In this document: positions 7,102 through 8,232 of the stretch, in pieces
Numbering within the stretch: position 1 is the stretch's first letter
Layout of the letters: each line of letters starts with the position of its first letter
DNA from: RGIG4576 sp045656705
GTDB taxonomy: Bacteria > Bacteroidota > Bacteroidia > Bacteroidales > Muribaculaceae
DNA: 8,232 bases
Direction: 5' to 3'
Assembly (NCBI GenBank): GCA_045656705.1
Contig: JAZORR010000005.1
Coordinates: forward strand, 1 to 8,232
The notes under the pieces: model-generated
Databases searched by the model: none
Told to the model about the DNA's origin: nothing
Seen by the model: the letters and a program-made list of their open reading frames with translations, nothing else
Translations under genes and position numbers: made by a program

Positions 7102-7133
7102 CAAAAAAGCCTTATATCACTATAAAGCTTTTT
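7102..7133 (-). terminator. Strong intrinsic terminator of the NlpC/P60 gene
   Basis: A 13-bp stem pairs 7104-7116 with 7121-7133 around a GTGA loop; on the minus strand all pairs form, with one U-G wobble. The arm ends in TTTTTTGTTTTT. It starts 28 bases after the stop codon and separates this gene from the secreted protein gene downstream. Confidence 0.85.
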
Positions 7134-7160
7134 CCAATGTTGAGAGATATTATGATAATG

Positions 7161-7802
7161 TTATTTAATCCATTGAATAGTGTCAGTGGTTTCGAGCATA
7201 CGCACATCAAACATATAATCTGCTCCAAACACCTCTGGTTCTTCAGGTTCAATCACACGGCATGCTTTCACATAACGGCGATTGTAATAGGTTTCGGTGG
7301 AACTGCTTATCACCACGCCTTGCGAGGTGCTTGCGTGAATAAATTCAAATGTCTTGTTCTCATTGTCGGCACTTGTCACTATTCCCACATGACCAATTCT
7401 ACTTCCTCCAGCTCTGCGACCATTAAAAAATACTAAATCTCCTGGTTGAAGTTCGTTTATCTCCACTTCCTTACCATTTGTTACCTGTTGGCGTGATGTG
7501 CGGTCAAGTTTATAACCCACATGGGCAAAAACATAACTTGTGAAGCCCGAACAATCGAAACGCTTAGGCCCTGTAGCACCCAAACGATATTTTGTGCCCT
7601 TGAATGTAGCAGCATAATCAAGCATTTCAGCTATAAGTGGGTCGTCTATTTGCACCTTGTCGTTGAACAATGGCGATTTTTCTATTTGTTCGCGGATAGT
7701 ACCGCGTTTGTTCTCAATAAATTGAGCATTTATGGGTGCAGAAAACATCATCACGACAATAGCCGCTAATGATAAAAAAACTATGTTTTTGCACACTTTC
7801 AT
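7161..7802 (-). CDS. Exported NlpC/P60 family cysteine peptidase
   Basis: A probable peptidoglycan endopeptidase that cuts stem-peptide bonds during cell-wall growth or turnover; 213 residues. A signal peptide spans 1-26 (MKVCKNIVFL...APINA, cleavage before Q27), with no lipobox, so it is likely periplasmic or released. The NlpC/P60 domain covers about 55-183. The catalytic cysteine is C84 in RFDCSGF, the histidine H138 in IGHVGIV and the third polar residue H156 in FIHAS. TSRQQ (102-106) and LQPGDLVFF (118-126) are family landmarks. There is no SH3 or LysM targeting domain, so it is a minimal one-domain form. A C-terminal tail of about 30 residues (EPEEPEVFGADYMFD...) is not part of the fold. 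Its own strong promoter and terminator indicate a single-gene unit. Confidence 0.94.
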   Translation of the reverse strand: MKVCKNIVFLSLAAIVVMMFSAPINAQFIENKRGTIREQIEKSPLFNDKVQIDDPLIAEMLDYAATFKGTKYRLGATGPKRFDCSGFTSYVFAHVGYKLDRTSRQQVTNGKEVEINELQPGDLVFFNGRRAGGSRIGHVGIVTSADNENKTFEFIHASTSQGVVISSSTETYYNRRYVKACRVIEPEEPEVFGADYMFDVRMLETTDTIQWIK

Positions 7803-7824
7803 AAATAACTCTCTTAACTAAAAA

Positions 7825-7834
7825 ACATATATGT
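7825..7834. promoter_or_regulatory. Palindrome in the 5' leader of the NlpC/P60 gene
   Basis: acatatatgt is a perfect 10-bp palindrome between the inferred transcription start (about 7843) and the ATG at 7802. It shares aacatatat with the palindrome at 7074-7097, upstream of the neighbouring gene. An operator is possible, but the sequence is short and AT-rich. Confidence 0.25.
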
Positions 7835-7849
7835 ATTAATCTAACGCTA

Positions 7850-7881
7850 CAAAGGTATAAAATAGGCATCAAGCAAACAAA
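7850..7881 (-). promoter_or_regulatory. Bacteroidales-type promoter of the NlpC/P60 gene
   Basis: On the minus strand TACCTTTG (7850-7857) is a perfect -7 box. TTTG (7878-7881) is the -33 box at a 20-bp spacer; a second TTTG lies at 7874-7877. Transcription would start about 40 bases upstream of the ATG. Confidence 0.8.
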
Positions 7882-8059
7882 CTTTTTCAACATTTCTAAA
7901 CAATAGGATCACTCGATATTTGAGCTTAAAAAGAATATATCCTATTGTCCAACAATCTATTACACTCCTAAAACCAATATACCACAGCTAAAATATTTAT
8001 CTTTTTTTAACCTTATATTTTTCACACAACTCCAAATATTTTAATATTTAATTTTCTCG

Positions 8060-8080
8060 AAGTGTTAAAATTTAACACTT
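8060..8080. promoter_or_regulatory. 21-bp palindrome, candidate operator
   Basis: Arms aagtgttaaa (8060-8069) and tttaacactt (8071-8080) are perfect reverse complements around one central A. The length and the TGTTAA-TTAACA core look like a binding site for a dimeric transcription factor. The regulator and target gene are not visible. Confidence 0.5.
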
Positions 8081-8103
8081 TTCACAGTGTATTAGGTTAC
8101 CTG

Positions 8104-8155
8104 GACAAAAAGTAGGATGAAATTAGAGTAAAAAACTCTTAGTAGACAAAAAGTA
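8104..8155 (+). repeat. Pair of 11-bp direct repeats
   Basis: gacaaaaagta occurs at 8104-8114 and 8145-8155, 41 bp start to start. Similarity continues (ggatga versus tgatag). Between them lies a small agagt/actct hairpin (8125-8129, 8135-8139). The function is unknown; repeated transposase or regulator binding sites are possible. Confidence 0.6.
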
Positions 8156-8161
8156 TGATAG

Positions 8162-8211
8162 ATATTCCCATAGGTGCGCGCCCCTATGGGAATATTTGCG
8201 CTTAATAGCGC
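8162..8211. repeat. 13-bp perfect hairpin followed by a small GC hairpin
   Basis: atattcccatagg (8162-8174) pairs perfectly with cctatgggaatat (8183-8195) around a tgcgcgcc loop. It is followed by gcgct (8198-8202) and agcgc (8207-8211) around taat, then ctttt. The second hairpin plus T's resembles a short terminator on the plus strand. The two-hairpin order could form an attenuator or a structured leader RNA. Confidence 0.65.
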
Positions 8212-8232
8212 CTTTTAATATACTCATCTAGT

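Larger units (their letters stand above)
7882..8232. other. Gene-free right end rich in symmetric repeats
   Basis: No credible coding frame is visible. Contents in order are a 10-bp inverted repeat (acaataggat 7900-7909 with atcctattgt 7939-7948) and an AT-rich tract (about 7950-8055). Then follow a 21-bp palindrome (8060-8080), an 11-bp direct repeat pair (8104-8114, 8145-8155), a 13-bp hairpin (8162-8195) and a small GC hairpin (8198-8211). This could be the control region of a gene starting beyond the window, or the end of a mobile element. Confidence 0.6.

Noticed and set aside
4727..7802. Operon of the NlpC peptidase, secreted protein and pseudouridine synthase
   Set aside because: Strong terminators at 7102-7133 and 4669-4703, plus separate promoter boxes, argue for independent units.
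8104..8155. CRISPR array
   Set aside because: Only two 11-bp repeats, too short, with no further units and no cas genes.

Overview
The window is chromosomal DNA from a member of the Bacteroidota, most likely a gut-type Bacteroidales (Muribaculaceae- or Prevotellaceae-like). Several lines support this. Promoter boxes match the Bacteroidales consensus TTTG-N19-21-TAnnTTTG upstream of the tRNA and the NlpC/P60 gene. A DUF2851 protein and a secreted DUF6359 protein are present. The C-terminal tail YYNLQGVKV is typical of exported Bacteroidales proteins, and the start codons lack obvious Shine-Dalgarno sequences. Species cannot be fixed from this sequence alone.

Left part (1-1710): a tyrosine recombinase gene reads leftward. 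Behind it lie about 270 bp of non-coding DNA with repeated short motifs, a terminator-like hairpin and a tRNA with anticodon CAT, also reading leftward. The tRNA 3' end faces the integrase. This is the classic edge of an integrative element that uses a tRNA gene as attachment site, so the element body would lie to the left, outside the window. Everything from the tRNA rightward looks like ordinary host chromosome.

Middle part (1710-4620): a 616-bp gene-free stretch carries a perfect 15-bp hairpin and a nested inverted repeat, perhaps a dispersed non-coding element. Then come a DUF2851 gene on the plus strand and a convergent RluA-family pseudouridine synthase gene on the minus strand, separated by a bidirectional terminator.

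Right part (4660-7860): two minus-strand genes for exported proteins, each with its own terminator. One is a 753-residue multidomain surface/secreted protein with three OB-like segments, a jelly-roll-like domain and a C-terminal tail. The other is an NlpC/P60 cysteine peptidase, likely a cell-wall hydrolase, with a near-perfect promoter. The terminators and separate promoters suggest independent transcription units rather than an operon.

Right end (7882-8232): no gene is visible. The stretch is rich in symmetric structure: a 10-bp inverted repeat, a 21-bp near-perfect palindrome, an 11-bp direct repeat pair, a 13-bp hairpin and a small GC hairpin. It could be the regulatory region or leader of a gene beyond the window, or the end of a mobile element. 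I see no clear evidence of a wholly new multi-gene system. The most unusual items are the integrase arm-site-like repeats, the integrase lacking the first catalytic arginine, the nuclease-like reading of DUF2851, and the two structured intergenic regions.
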